From Aquimonas sp044377145 (lineage in GTDB: Bacteria; Pseudomonadota; Gammaproteobacteria; Xanthomonadales; Xanthomonadaceae), in assembly GCF_044377145.1 (NCBI RefSeq), contig NZ_JBILJQ010000009.1:39436-103435 (forward strand): a DNA stretch of 64,000 nt, read 5' to 3'. Below are positions 1 to 7,103 of the stretch, in pieces (position 1 is the first letter of the stretch; every line of letters begins with the position of its first letter). The position numbers and the translations under genes are program-made. Below the pieces are notes generated by a model. That model saw nothing but the letters and a program-made list of their open reading frames with translations, had not been told where the DNA came from and did no database searches.

Positions 1-1
1 G

Positions 2-319
2 GCCAAGCAGGCGCTGCTCGGTGTACGCCCCGACACTCTGCTGAAGCATGGCGCGGTGAGCGAAGAAACCGTGCTGGAAATGGTCTCCGGAGCATTGATC
101 CACACCGGCGCGACGGTCTCGGTGGCGGTCACCGGCATTGCCGGCCCAGGCGGCGGCACAGAGGACAAACCGGTCGGCACGGTCTGGCTGGCATGGAAGC
201 GTCGTGGCGGCTATCCGCGCGCCGAACTGCACCAGTTCGCCGGCGATCGCGAGCAGATCCGCCGGCAGACAGTCGCGGTCGCACTGCGCGGCATCCGCGG
301 AATTCTTACCCCGCGCTGA
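2..319 (+). CDS. CinA C-terminal domain protein (nicotinamide-nucleotide amidohydrolase), 3' part
   Basis: The reading frame is already open at the window edge, so only the last ~105 residues are present. It reads ...HGAVSEETVLEMVSGAL..., then VTGIAGPGGGTEDKPVGTVW, the highly conserved core of the CinA C-terminal (PncC) domain. This domain deamidates nicotinamide mononucleotide in NAD recycling. The domain runs to its normal end and the frame closes with TGA. Whether the protein is a stand-alone PncC or a full two-domain CinA cannot be told without the upstream sequence. It lies directly upstream of recA in the same direction; cinA-recA linkage is common in bacteria and here the gap is about 130 bp. 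Confidence 0.9.
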   Translation, partial: AKQALLGVRPDTLLKHGAVSEETVLEMVSGALIHTGATVSVAVTGIAGPGGGTEDKPVGTVWLAWKRRGGYPRAELHQFAGDREQIRRQTVAVALRGIRGILTPR

Positions 320-381
320 GCCTTTCACCGAGGGCGCAGTCGGGGGCTGTGGGATACTGTGGGCCTGCCTCGCGGCGGCGG

Positions 382-396
382 TCTCAGCTCCTGAGA
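382..396. promoter_or_regulatory. Palindrome TCTCAG-CTC-CTGAGA upstream of recA
   Basis: A perfect 6-bp inverted repeat with a 3-bp spacer, centred about 64 bp before the recA start. The same arms with a different spacer (TTG) occur before dnaB at 44047-44061, and both copies are followed within one base by ATGCGC. It is not the E. coli LexA box (CTGT-N8-ACAG) or the Xanthomonas-type TTAGTA...TACTAA box, neither of which is visible here. A role as a recA operator is inference. Confidence 0.35.
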
Positions 397-452
397 ATGC
401 GCTTCCGCAGTCTCCCCCGACCTTTCAACGACCCAGCCGTCAAGGATCCGCC

Positions 453-1481
453 ATGGACGACAACAAGAAGCGTGCGCTTTCCGCAGCCCTTTCCCAGATC
501 GAGAAGCAGTTCGGCAAGGGCGCGGTCATGCGTATGGGCGACAACCCGATCGAGAAGGCCGAGGTGATCGGCACCGGTTCGCTGATGCTCGATATCGCGC
601 TCGGCATCGGCGGCCTGCCCAAGGGCCGCGTGGTCGAAATCTACGGCCCTGAATCCTCCGGCAAGACCACCCTGACCCTGCAGACGATCGCCGAGTGCCA
701 GAAGGCCGGCGGGACCGCTGCGTTTGTCGATGCCGAGCACGCGCTGGATCCGGGCTATGCGCAGAAGCTCGGCGTCAACGTCGATGACCTGCTGGTCAGC
801 CAGCCCGACACCGGCGAACAGGCGCTGGAGATCGCCGACATGCTGGTGCGCTCCAATGCGGTCGACATCGTGGTGATCGATTCGGTCGCTGCGCTGACTC
901 CGCGTGCCGAGATCGAAGGCGATATGGGCGACCAGCTGCCGGGCCTGCAGGCCCGACTGATGAGCCAAGCTCTGCGCAAGTTGACCGGCAACATCAAGCG
1001 TTCCAACTGCATGGTGATTTTCATCAACCAGCTGCGCATGAAGATCGGCGCGATGATGCCCGGCCAAAGCCCGGAAACCACCACCGGTGGCAACGCGCTG
1101 AAGTTTTACGCCTCGATCCGTCTGGACATCCGCCGCATCGGCGCGATCAAGAAAGGCGACGAGATCATCGGCAACCAGACCAAGATCAAAGTGGTCAAGA
1201 ACAAGATGGCGCCGCCGTTCAAACAGGTCGTTACCGAGATCCTGTACGGCGAAGGCATCAGCCGCGAGGGCGAGCTGATCGAAATGGGCGTCGAGGCCAA
1301 GCTGGTCGAGAAATCCGGCGCCTGGTACGGCTACGGCGCCGAGCGTATCGGCCAGGGCAAGGAGAACGCGCGCCAGTGGCTGAAGGACAACCCCGCGGCC
1401 GCGCTTGAACTTGAAGTCAAGCTGCGCGAGCTGTTCGTGCCGACTGCGATTTCGCCCGATGCCGACGCCGCCGCCGACTGA
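453..1481 (+). CDS. recA: Recombinase RecA
   Basis: A 342-residue RecA, close to the family's usual ~350. It forms ATP-dependent filaments on single-stranded DNA, pairs homologous DNA and triggers LexA self-cleavage in the SOS response. The start is MDDNKKRALS, with AAGGA a few bases upstream. The Walker A loop GPESSGKTT is at residues 65-73, followed by VDAEHALD and the VVIDSVAAL Walker B strand. Further on are the L2-region motif TTGGNALKFYAS and an acidic C-terminal tail. The recX frame starts inside its last 23 bases, so the two are probably co-transcribed and translationally coupled. The longer in-frame upstream extension has no homology and is rejected as start. Confidence 0.98.
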   Translation: MDDNKKRALSAALSQIEKQFGKGAVMRMGDNPIEKAEVIGTGSLMLDIALGIGGLPKGRVVEIYGPESSGKTTLTLQTIAECQKAGGTAAFVDAEHALDPGYAQKLGVNVDDLLVSQPDTGEQALEIADMLVRSNAVDIVVIDSVAALTPRAEIEGDMGDQLPGLQARLMSQALRKLTGNIKRSNCMVIFINQLRMKIGAMMPGQSPETTTGGNALKFYASIRLDIRRIGAIKKGDEIIGNQTKIKVVKNKMAPPFKQVVTEILYGEGISREGELIEMGVEAKLVEKSGAWYGYGAERIGQGKENARQWLKDNPAAALELEVKLRELFVPTAISPDADAAAD

Positions 1482-1989
1482 TCCGGGCGCGGAGTCTGCG
1501 CGGCGGAGGCCGCGGGATTCCGCACTGGCGCGAGCGATCGGGCTGCTGTCGCGGCGCGAACATTCGAGCATCGAGCTCAAACGCAAGTTGATCCAGCGCG
1601 GCTTCGACCCCGATGAGGTCGAGGCCGCGCTGTCGCGTCTGCAGCAGGCGGGTCTGCAGGACGACACCCGTTTCGCTGAATCGCTGGTGCGCAGCCGTGC
1701 AGATTCGGGCCGCGGCCCGATGCATCTGCTCGCGGAGCTGGCCCAGCACGGGGTCAAAGGCGAGCAGAGCAGTGCTCTGCTTGAGTATGCGAACGATCAA
1801 TCCAGCTGGACCGAGCGCGCGCTGGAGTTGGCGCGCAGGCGCTTTCCGAATGGCGTCAGTGATGCGCGTGAGCGGCGACGCTTGGCCGACCTGCTGGTTC
1901 GCCGCGGCTTTGGCGGCGACAGTATCCGCGCGGTGCTGGTGGTGCTGTCAGCCGGCGCTGAGGATGACGAAGAGTTCGCAGGGCAGTAG
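1459..1989 (+). CDS. recX: Regulatory protein RecX
   Basis: A 176-residue RecX, which binds RecA filaments and limits their growth and activity. It shows the family's repeated three-helix modules: an N-terminal ALARAIGLLSRREHS, then ELKRKLIQRGFD with LQQAGLQDDTRFAESLVRSR, and a C-terminal copy ending near LADLLVRRGFGGDSI. The ATG at 1459 overlaps the recA coding end by 23 bases. That is the usual coupled arrangement and gives a sensible N-terminus; a longer frame starting further inside recA is unlikely. The proline-rich first residues (MPTPPPTDPG) are not conserved in the family as far as I can tell. Confidence 0.93.
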   Translation: MPTPPPTDPGAESARRRPRDSALARAIGLLSRREHSSIELKRKLIQRGFDPDEVEAALSRLQQAGLQDDTRFAESLVRSRADSGRGPMHLLAELAQHGVKGEQSSALLEYANDQSSWTERALELARRRFPNGVSDARERRRLADLLVRRGFGGDSIRAVLVVLSAGAEDDEEFAGQ

Positions 1990-2014
1990 CACCGGTGCGG
2001 ACGACCGTGGACTG

Positions 2015-3163
2015 CTAGTCCGCCGCGATCTGCAGCAGGCGCACGCGCTTGCCTTCGGTGTCCGTGCCATCCAGCCGTGCCAGGCCAAGACGGTCAAAAT
2101 CGAGTTCGATGGCCTGATCGGCGATCCGCAGCTGACACAGGTCAGGCAGGCGGTCGGTGGTCTGGTCTTCGGCGACACACAGCAGTTCGACCTTGCCCTT
2201 GCCATCGGTCAGCGCGAATCCGCTGGTGGTGGGACGCAGCTGGCTGAGTTCGAAACTGTGGGTCTCGGGTCGCGAATCAACCTCGCCGGGTAGTACCAGC
2301 AGCCACTGGCCGAGCCAAGTCTCCGCGGTCGACTGGGCGAAGCTGAAGCGGACCATCGGCAGCGGACGCAGAACGAGATCGATGCCTTCGGCTTCCGAAT
2401 ACACCAGCCAGAAAGTCGCCTTGGCAGGCCCTTCGTACTCGACCAAAACCCGGCCCAGGCTTTCGACACCCTGTGGCCGCTGGTAGACACCGCGCGGGCC
2501 TGATCCATTCGACAAACGGCTGAGGCTGAGGCTCGCCGTGTTCTGACCCAGCTCGCCGCTGGCGATCGACCAATCCGGCCGGCCTTCGGCGTCATAGCCA
2601 AACAGCACCAGGCTCAGTGCCTCGCCCTGGTGCTCCAGGTTCAGGCCGATGCCAGGCCCGGCATAGCGCTCTTCGTCCTGCGGGTCGGCCCACCAGTAGC
2701 CGTTTTCCGGCGCGCTGGCGGGTGCGGCTGATGTCCCCATGCTCAGCAGCTCGAAGCCGCGCAAGCGCAGGCCGTCGTCGGAATCAATCGCGTAGTGGAT
2801 GCGCTGTACGCCGGGCTCGACCAGCGCCGAACGCACATTCAGCTGGCTGCCGGTGTCGATGACATAGCTCGACACTACCTGGCCGCAAACCCGACGCGCG
2901 CTGGTGTCGCGGGCCAGCACCCAGATGTCGCGGCCACGAACTTCGACACTGCTGAGTTCGGGCGTGCAGGCGTTGGGCCAGCTGTCCTCGATGCGCAGAT
3001 GCAGGGCGTCGCCGCTGCGCAGAGCCGGCTGAAGCGCTGTGATCTGGGCGCCTGCCGCGGCGACTGGAGCTGCTGACCACAGGCTGCCGATCGCCGCTGC
3101 GGCCACCCAAAGGCCAGCAAACGGGAAGTTTGAGCGCCGCGGATGGCGAGAGAGTCCGTTCAT
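2015..3163 (-). CDS. Secreted protein of unknown function with a GYWW-type C-terminal region
   Basis: A 382-residue protein with a likely Sec signal peptide: basic MNGLSRHPRRS, then a hydrophobic stretch ending near AAPVAAAGA. The N-terminal half looks like a beta-rich domain with one cysteine pair (C66, C93). From about residue 155 it reads GYWWADPQDE..., followed by GIGLNLEHQGEALSLVLFGY and DAEGRPDWSIASG. This resembles a tryptophan-rich beta module I recall from uncharacterised exported proteins of Xanthomonadales. The start used here is an internal ATG; an upstream start would add 14 residues before the signal peptide. It stands alone, convergent with recX (25-bp gap). No enzyme motif was recognised. 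Confidence 0.75.
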   Translation of the reverse strand: MNGLSRHPRRSNFPFAGLWVAAAAIGSLWSAAPVAAAGAQITALQPALRSGDALHLRIEDSWPNACTPELSSVEVRGRDIWVLARDTSARRVCGQVVSSYVIDTGSQLNVRSALVEPGVQRIHYAIDSDDGLRLRGFELLSMGTSAAPASAPENGYWWADPQDEERYAGPGIGLNLEHQGEALSLVLFGYDAEGRPDWSIASGELGQNTASLSLSRLSNGSGPRGVYQRPQGVESLGRVLVEYEGPAKATFWLVYSEAEGIDLVLRPLPMVRFSFAQSTAETWLGQWLLVLPGEVDSRPETHSFELSQLRPTTSGFALTDGKGKVELLCVAEDQTTDRLPDLCQLRIADQAIELDFDRLGLARLDGTDTEGKRVRLLQIAAD

Positions 3164-3390
3164 GGGCCGAGACTGTACCGCAGCTGCGGCGACCACCGCG
3201 ACCATCGGCAGGTTCCGCTTCAGGTCCGTCTTTCGGATAATGGCGGGTCAGCCTGCGCGCCGCTACCCTGTTGCACTGGCCTGCGCGCCGCGACTTTCGC
3301 CGTGACTCCTGCCGTGGCCTCGCACAAAAGATGCAGGGCTCGGGCGGCGGCGTGCTCCTTCGAATTCAACCCTGCGAGATCCAAATCATC

Positions 3391-4401
3391 ATGAGCACCA
3401 CTATCGCGGTCATCCGCGGCGACGGCATCGGCCCGGAAATCATGGACGCCACCCTGCGGGTGCTGGACGCCATGCAGCTGGGTCTGGTCTACGAGTTCAT
3501 CGACGCCGGCATGGTGGCGCTGGAGAAACACGGCGAGCTGCTGCCGCAGTCCTCGGTGGACACAATCGAGCGGCTCGGCATCGCCCTGAAGAGCCCGCTG
3601 ACCACGCCGGTCGGTGAAGGCTTCAGCTCGATCAACGTGGCCCTGCGCAAGCGCTTCGACCTCTATGCCAACGTTCGCCCGGCGATTTCGTTCCCGAACA
3701 CCAAGGCTCGCTACAGCGGCATCGACATCATCACCGTGCGTGAGAACACCGAAGGCGCCTACATCGGTGAGGGCCAGACGGTGTCGCCGGATGGTGAGGT
3801 CGCCACCCTGACCCAGCGCATCACCCGCAAGGGTTCGGACCGCATCGTGCGCTACGCCTATGAGCTGGCGCGCAGTGCCGGCCGGCGCAAGGTCACCATC
3901 GTGCACAAGGCCAATATCCTGAAGAGCACCTCGGGCCTGTTCCTGAAAGTGGCGCGCGAGATCTCCAAGCTGTACCCGGACATCGAAACCCAGGAAATGA
4001 TCGTCGACAACACCTGCATGCAGCTGGTGATGCGGCCCGAGCAGTTCGATGTGATCGTCACCACCAACCTGTTCGGTGACATCGTCTCCGACCTTTGCGC
4101 CGGCCTGGTCGGCGGTCTTGGGCTGGCCCCGGGCGCAAACATCGGCGAGAAGGCGGCAATCTTCGAGGCCGTGCATGGCTCGGCGCCGGACATTGCCGGG
4201 CAGGGCATCGCCAACCCCTGTGCCCTGCTGCTGGGCGCCGCGCAGATGCTCGGACACCTCGATCTCGAAGCGGACGCCAAGCGGTTGCGTGCGGCCATCG
4301 TCGCCACCATGGAAGCGCGCGATCGCGTGACCCCTGACCTCGGCGGCACCGGCAGCACCGACAGCTTTGCCGATGCGATCATCGAGCGGCTGGGGGCCTG
4401 A
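3391..4401 (+). CDS. NAD-dependent isocitrate dehydrogenase
   Basis: A 336-residue member of the isocitrate/isopropylmalate dehydrogenase family, which decarboxylates isocitrate to 2-oxoglutarate in the TCA cycle. N-terminal IAVIRGDGIGPEI, the substrate loop SSINVALRKRFDLYANVRP, RENTEGAYIG and the C-terminal HGSAPDIAGQGIANP cofactor loop are present. The last fits NAD rather than NADP use. The short length and RKRFDLYANVRP favour isocitrate over isopropylmalate (LeuB) as substrate, and no leu genes lie nearby. NAD-type enzymes of this size are typical of Xanthomonas relatives. The ATG at 3391 begins MSTTIAVIRGDG; the longer upstream frame is ignored because the family begins here. Confidence 0.92.
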   Translation: MSTTIAVIRGDGIGPEIMDATLRVLDAMQLGLVYEFIDAGMVALEKHGELLPQSSVDTIERLGIALKSPLTTPVGEGFSSINVALRKRFDLYANVRPAISFPNTKARYSGIDIITVRENTEGAYIGEGQTVSPDGEVATLTQRITRKGSDRIVRYAYELARSAGRRKVTIVHKANILKSTSGLFLKVAREISKLYPDIETQEMIVDNTCMQLVMRPEQFDVIVTTNLFGDIVSDLCAGLVGGLGLAPGANIGEKAAIFEAVHGSAPDIAGQGIANPCALLLGAAQMLGHLDLEADAKRLRAAIVATMEARDRVTPDLGGTGSTDSFADAIIERLGA

Positions 4402-4437
4402 CCGACGAAGCGTTGTGCAATGAGATGAGATCGGAGT

Positions 4438-4462
4438 CGCCCCTGCCGACCTTGCAGGGGCG
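4438..4462. terminator. Hairpin downstream of isocitrate dehydrogenase
   Basis: Perfect 9-bp arms CGCCCCTGC and GCAGGGGCG around a 7-base loop, between the convergent isocitrate dehydrogenase and PIN-protein genes. There is no strong T-run on either side, so rho-independent function is plausible but not certain. Confidence 0.55.
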
Positions 4463-4477
4463 TCCCTCGCTACGACC

Positions 4478-4933
4478 TCAAGTATTGCCCAAGGCTTCCG
4501 GTGTGCAGATGTCGAACAATCCGAGCCGGCGCGTGCGTCGAGCCAGGGTCAACAGGGCCAGATCGCGGCTGAGCAACACGGTGGCGTCGGCGGCGCAGGC
4601 CAGCTCCAGAAACTTCTGGTCATCCGGGTCGCGGCAGCGCGGCAGCGCCGGCCAGGGCAGGGCGCGCGAAGCAATCGTCACCATCTTCGCCTGCTGATCA
4701 AATCGCGCCGAGGCCACGGACAGCTCTGCGGGCGTGAGCCGCAGCGCGGGGTAGTCGAGCACCCGACGCCACTCCTCGCGGCAGGCGGCATTCGACAGCG
4801 CGACCGCGCGGCCGCTGTCGAGGGATGCCCGCAAGCCCGCGCAGCGCGGATCGTTGAACAGCAGCAGATCCAGCCAGACATTGGTGTCCAGCACCAGGCG
4901 TTGAACGGACGGGGCGAAGGCGTCGGCGGGCAT
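4478..4933 (-). CDS. PIN-domain protein (COG1569-type putative toxin component)
   Basis: A 151-residue PIN-fold protein; the family are Mg2+-dependent ribonucleases, many acting as VapC-like toxins. RLVLDTNVWLDLLLF near the start gives the first acidic residue, followed by CREEWRRVL. DPDDQKFLELA and ATVLLSRDLALL toward the C-terminus supply further acidic residues in the right order. The start chosen (MPADAF...) lies just before the first beta strand; upstream in-frame sequence has no homology. No antitoxin-like small gene lies next to it: the neighbour 40 bp upstream is a lipocalin gene. It may be a solitary member of the family rather than half of a toxin-antitoxin pair. Confidence 0.8.
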   Translation of the reverse strand: MPADAFAPSVQRLVLDTNVWLDLLLFNDPRCAGLRASLDSGRAVALSNAACREEWRRVLDYPALRLTPAELSVASARFDQQAKMVTIASRALPWPALPRCRDPDDQKFLELACAADATVLLSRDLALLTLARRTRRLGLFDICTPEALGNT

Positions 4934-4973
4934 TGCCCATTCTGCCGCGCCTGCGCCGCAGCGCGCTCTTCGA

Positions 4974-5549
4974 CTACTGGAATCCGGGCTGACCGACCTG
5001 TGCCGCCGACTGCGGTACGCGCAGCAGGTCCGCCGGATCGTAGCCGTGCGGGCGCAGGCGTTCGACCAGCTCGGCATAGGTCGCAGCGTCCATCTGCGGC
5101 TCGCGCGCGAACACCCAGGCCAGGCTGCGCTTGGGGTTGCCGATCAGCGCCCAACGGTACTCGGAGTCGACCTCCAGCACCTGCAGCTGGACCGACAACA
5201 CGCCGAAGAAGCGCTGCTTCCAGTGCGCGCCGCCGCTGCCTTCAAGAGGCCGCGCACTGGCCTTCAGCGTGCGTTCGGTGGTCTCGTCGAACGACTTGCG
5301 GTAGGCGTACACCACATCGATGCCGCCGTCCTGGCGCAGGCTGTAGTTGTCCGAGCTGGCGACCTTGCCGCGCTCGGCGAAGTAGGGAATGTTGGCGATC
5401 ACCCACCAGCGGCCCATGAAGCGCGGCAGGTCAAGCGCGGCGATGGCAGGGCGCGACATGGCGGTTTCCTTCGGCAGGGTGGTGCAGGCGGCGATCGCTG
5501 CGATCATGCTCAGCAGCAGGGCCGCACGCAGATTCAGGAGCTTGGGCAT
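4974..5549 (-). CDS. blc: Lipocalin-family outer-membrane lipoprotein (Blc-like)
   Basis: A 191-residue bacterial lipocalin. The N-terminus MPKLLNLRAALLLSMIAAIAAC is a lipoprotein signal peptide with lipobox IAAC (Cys22). The lipocalin GxW motif is present as FMGRWWVIANIPYF. Then come a Tyr-rich strand with DGGIDVVYAYRK, a WALIGNPKRSLAWVFAREP region and a C-terminal helix region LVERLRPHGYDPADLLRVPQ, all in family order. Blc-type lipocalins bind lysophospholipids and act in the periplasm or outer membrane during envelope stress. It is divergent from the ECF sigma gene; whether that sigma factor controls it is unknown. Confidence 0.9.
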   Translation of the reverse strand: MPKLLNLRAALLLSMIAAIAACTTLPKETAMSRPAIAALDLPRFMGRWWVIANIPYFAERGKVASSDNYSLRQDGGIDVVYAYRKSFDETTERTLKASARPLEGSGGAHWKQRFFGVLSVQLQVLEVDSEYRWALIGNPKRSLAWVFAREPQMDAATYAELVERLRPHGYDPADLLRVPQSAAQVGQPGFQ

Positions 5550-5662
5550 GGCGGTTGATCCAGTGGGTGCAGCCGCATGCTTGGCCCGCGCGAGTGCAGG
5601 TGACGCGAAATCTGTGGCGCGCACGTGCTAACCAGACTTCGGCGCCGCGCATCCAAGCCGGC

Positions 5663-6265
5663 ATGAGTTCCGACCCTACCGCGATACTGAGTGCCGCCCG
5701 AGGCGGCGATGCCGCTGCGTTCCGTCAGCTGGTCGAGCTGCACAGCCGGGCGGTGTTTCAGCTGTGCTGGCGCATTACCCGCGATGTCGCGCTGGCCGAA
5801 GACGCCGCGCAGGAGGCCTTCTACAAGGCCTGGCGTGCGCTGGCCGAGTTCGACGGCCGCGCCGCGTTCTCGACCTGGCTGCATCGGATTGCGGTCAACG
5901 CCGCGCTGGAGCAGCTGCGCCGCAACGCGCGCCATCGACATCAGCAAAGCGAGTCCGATGCCGACGGCGAGGACGCGTCATCGCTGGATCTGTTCGTCGA
6001 TGCCGAGCCCGATGTTGATACCGAATCCCACCACGCTGCGCCCGGCCCACAGGCACATGCGCGTGCCGCCGAGCTGGCGACGCGGGTGAGCGCGGAGCTC
6101 ACGCAGATGAGCGTGATGGAGCGCACCGCCTTCGTGCTGCGGCATGTCGAGGGCGAATCGCTGGAGCAGATCGCCGCCCAGCTGTCGCTCAACATCGGCC
6201 AAAGCAAACAGGCGATTTTCCGCGCCGTGCGCAAGCTGCGCGCGGCGCTGCAGGACTGGAGCTAG
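5663..6265 (+). CDS. ECF-type RNA polymerase sigma factor
   Basis: A 200-residue extracytoplasmic-function sigma-70. Region 2 covers AFRQLVELHSRAVFQLCWRI through DAAQEAFYKAWRALAEF and STWLHRIAVNAALEQLRR. A long acidic linker (about residues 97-145) follows. Region 4 is LTQMSVMERTAFVLRHVEG with the helix-turn-helix SLEQIAAQLSLNIGQSKQAIFRAVRKL. The ATG at 5663 (MSSDPTAILSAARGGDAAAF) begins just before region 2. It is the first of four genes in one direction, three bases before an anti-sigma-like gene, which indicates co-regulation. Its target promoters are not evident in the window. Confidence 0.92.
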   Translation: MSSDPTAILSAARGGDAAAFRQLVELHSRAVFQLCWRITRDVALAEDAAQEAFYKAWRALAEFDGRAAFSTWLHRIAVNAALEQLRRNARHRHQQSESDADGEDASSLDLFVDAEPDVDTESHHAAPGPQAHARAAELATRVSAELTQMSVMERTAFVLRHVEGESLEQIAAQLSLNIGQSKQAIFRAVRKLRAALQDWS

Positions 6266-6268
6266 AGC

Positions 6269-7036
6269 ATGACCACGACGTCGCCGATCGATGACCGCGA
6301 GCTGATCCTCTACCACTACCGCGATGGCCTGCCGCAGGCGCGATTGCGCGAGATCGATACAGCGCTGGCGATCGATGTCGCGCTGTCGGCGCGCTATGCC
6401 GGCCTGTGCGCCACGCTCGATGCCAGTGCGCTGGATCTGCCTCCCGAGCCCGCGCAGGGGCTTTCAGACCGGATCTGGCAAGGTCTGTCGGCGCGTGCAG
6501 CGGCTGATGCCGCGGTGCCGCCACAGGCGCGGTTGAGCCATCGACACGGCTTTGGCCGACGTCGACTGCAGCGCGGCCTGGCTGCGGGTATCGCTGCGGC
6601 CGTGCTGCTGTCGGTGAGTTTCATGGCCGGACGCGAGCATGGCCTGCAGCAACAGCCGCCAACGCCCGTCGTTGCCAGCGAGCGCGTGTATGCGAATGTT
6701 CTGGCACAGCACCTCGATAGCACGCGGCGGGCACTGATGACCGCGGTGAACGTCGACGGCGACAGCCTGCGAGTTGGCAATGCGGAGCTGGCGCGCGCGC
6801 TGATCGACAACAACCGGCTCTATCTAGCCGCGGCGCGCCATAGCGGCGACACCCGCCTGGTCGATCTGCTGCAGACGCTGGAGCCTGTGTTGATCGAGCT
6901 GGCTAACCCGGCGCAGGCCGATGACATCCAACTGCGTACAGGTCTGGGCGATTTCGTCGAGCGTTCGGATCTGATCTTCCAGGTGCGCGCGGCGGAAGCC
7001 GGCCTGCGCGCCCGCAACGCGATCACCAGCACCTGA
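6269..7036 (+). CDS. Membrane anti-sigma-like protein
   Basis: A 255-residue protein starting three bases after the sigma gene. A cytoplasmic N-terminal part (about 1-100), rich in Glu, Asp and Arg, begins with DDRELILYHYRDGLP. A single membrane segment follows near residues 110-127 (LAAGIAAAVLLSVSFMAG). The periplasmic C-terminal part is helical (VYANVLAQHLDSTRRALM..., LVDLLQTLEPVLIELAN). The topology matches an anti-sigma factor, but the HxxxCxxC zinc motif of classical ZAS proteins is absent. Function is assigned from position and topology rather than a recognised domain. Confidence 0.7.
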   Translation: MTTTSPIDDRELILYHYRDGLPQARLREIDTALAIDVALSARYAGLCATLDASALDLPPEPAQGLSDRIWQGLSARAAADAAVPPQARLSHRHGFGRRRLQRGLAAGIAAAVLLSVSFMAGREHGLQQQPPTPVVASERVYANVLAQHLDSTRRALMTAVNVDGDSLRVGNAELARALIDNNRLYLAAARHSGDTRLVDLLQTLEPVLIELANPAQADDIQLRTGLGDFVERSDLIFQVRAAEAGLRARNAITST

Positions 7037-7103
7037 TATCCGCCTGACGGATGTCGTGTATCCGAAACCCGTTGCACCCTCATTCAAGGACAGGAGTCCG
7101 GCC

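Noticed and set aside
320..452. Canonical LexA box before recA
   Set aside because: Searched by eye for CTGT-N8-ACAG, TTAGTA-type and GTTC-N7-GTTC forms; none is present. Only the TCTCAG-N3-CTGAGA palindrome stands out, and it is reported separately without calling it a LexA site.
384..1757. Long minus-strand open frame (457 codons) opposite recA
   Set aside because: It mirrors recA codon periodicity, has no recognisable motif, and high-GC genes routinely leave long antisense frames open.
3391..4401. 3-isopropylmalate dehydrogenase (LeuB)
   Set aside because: The substrate loop SSINVALRKRFDLYANVRP is of isocitrate type and no leucine-biosynthetic genes are adjacent.
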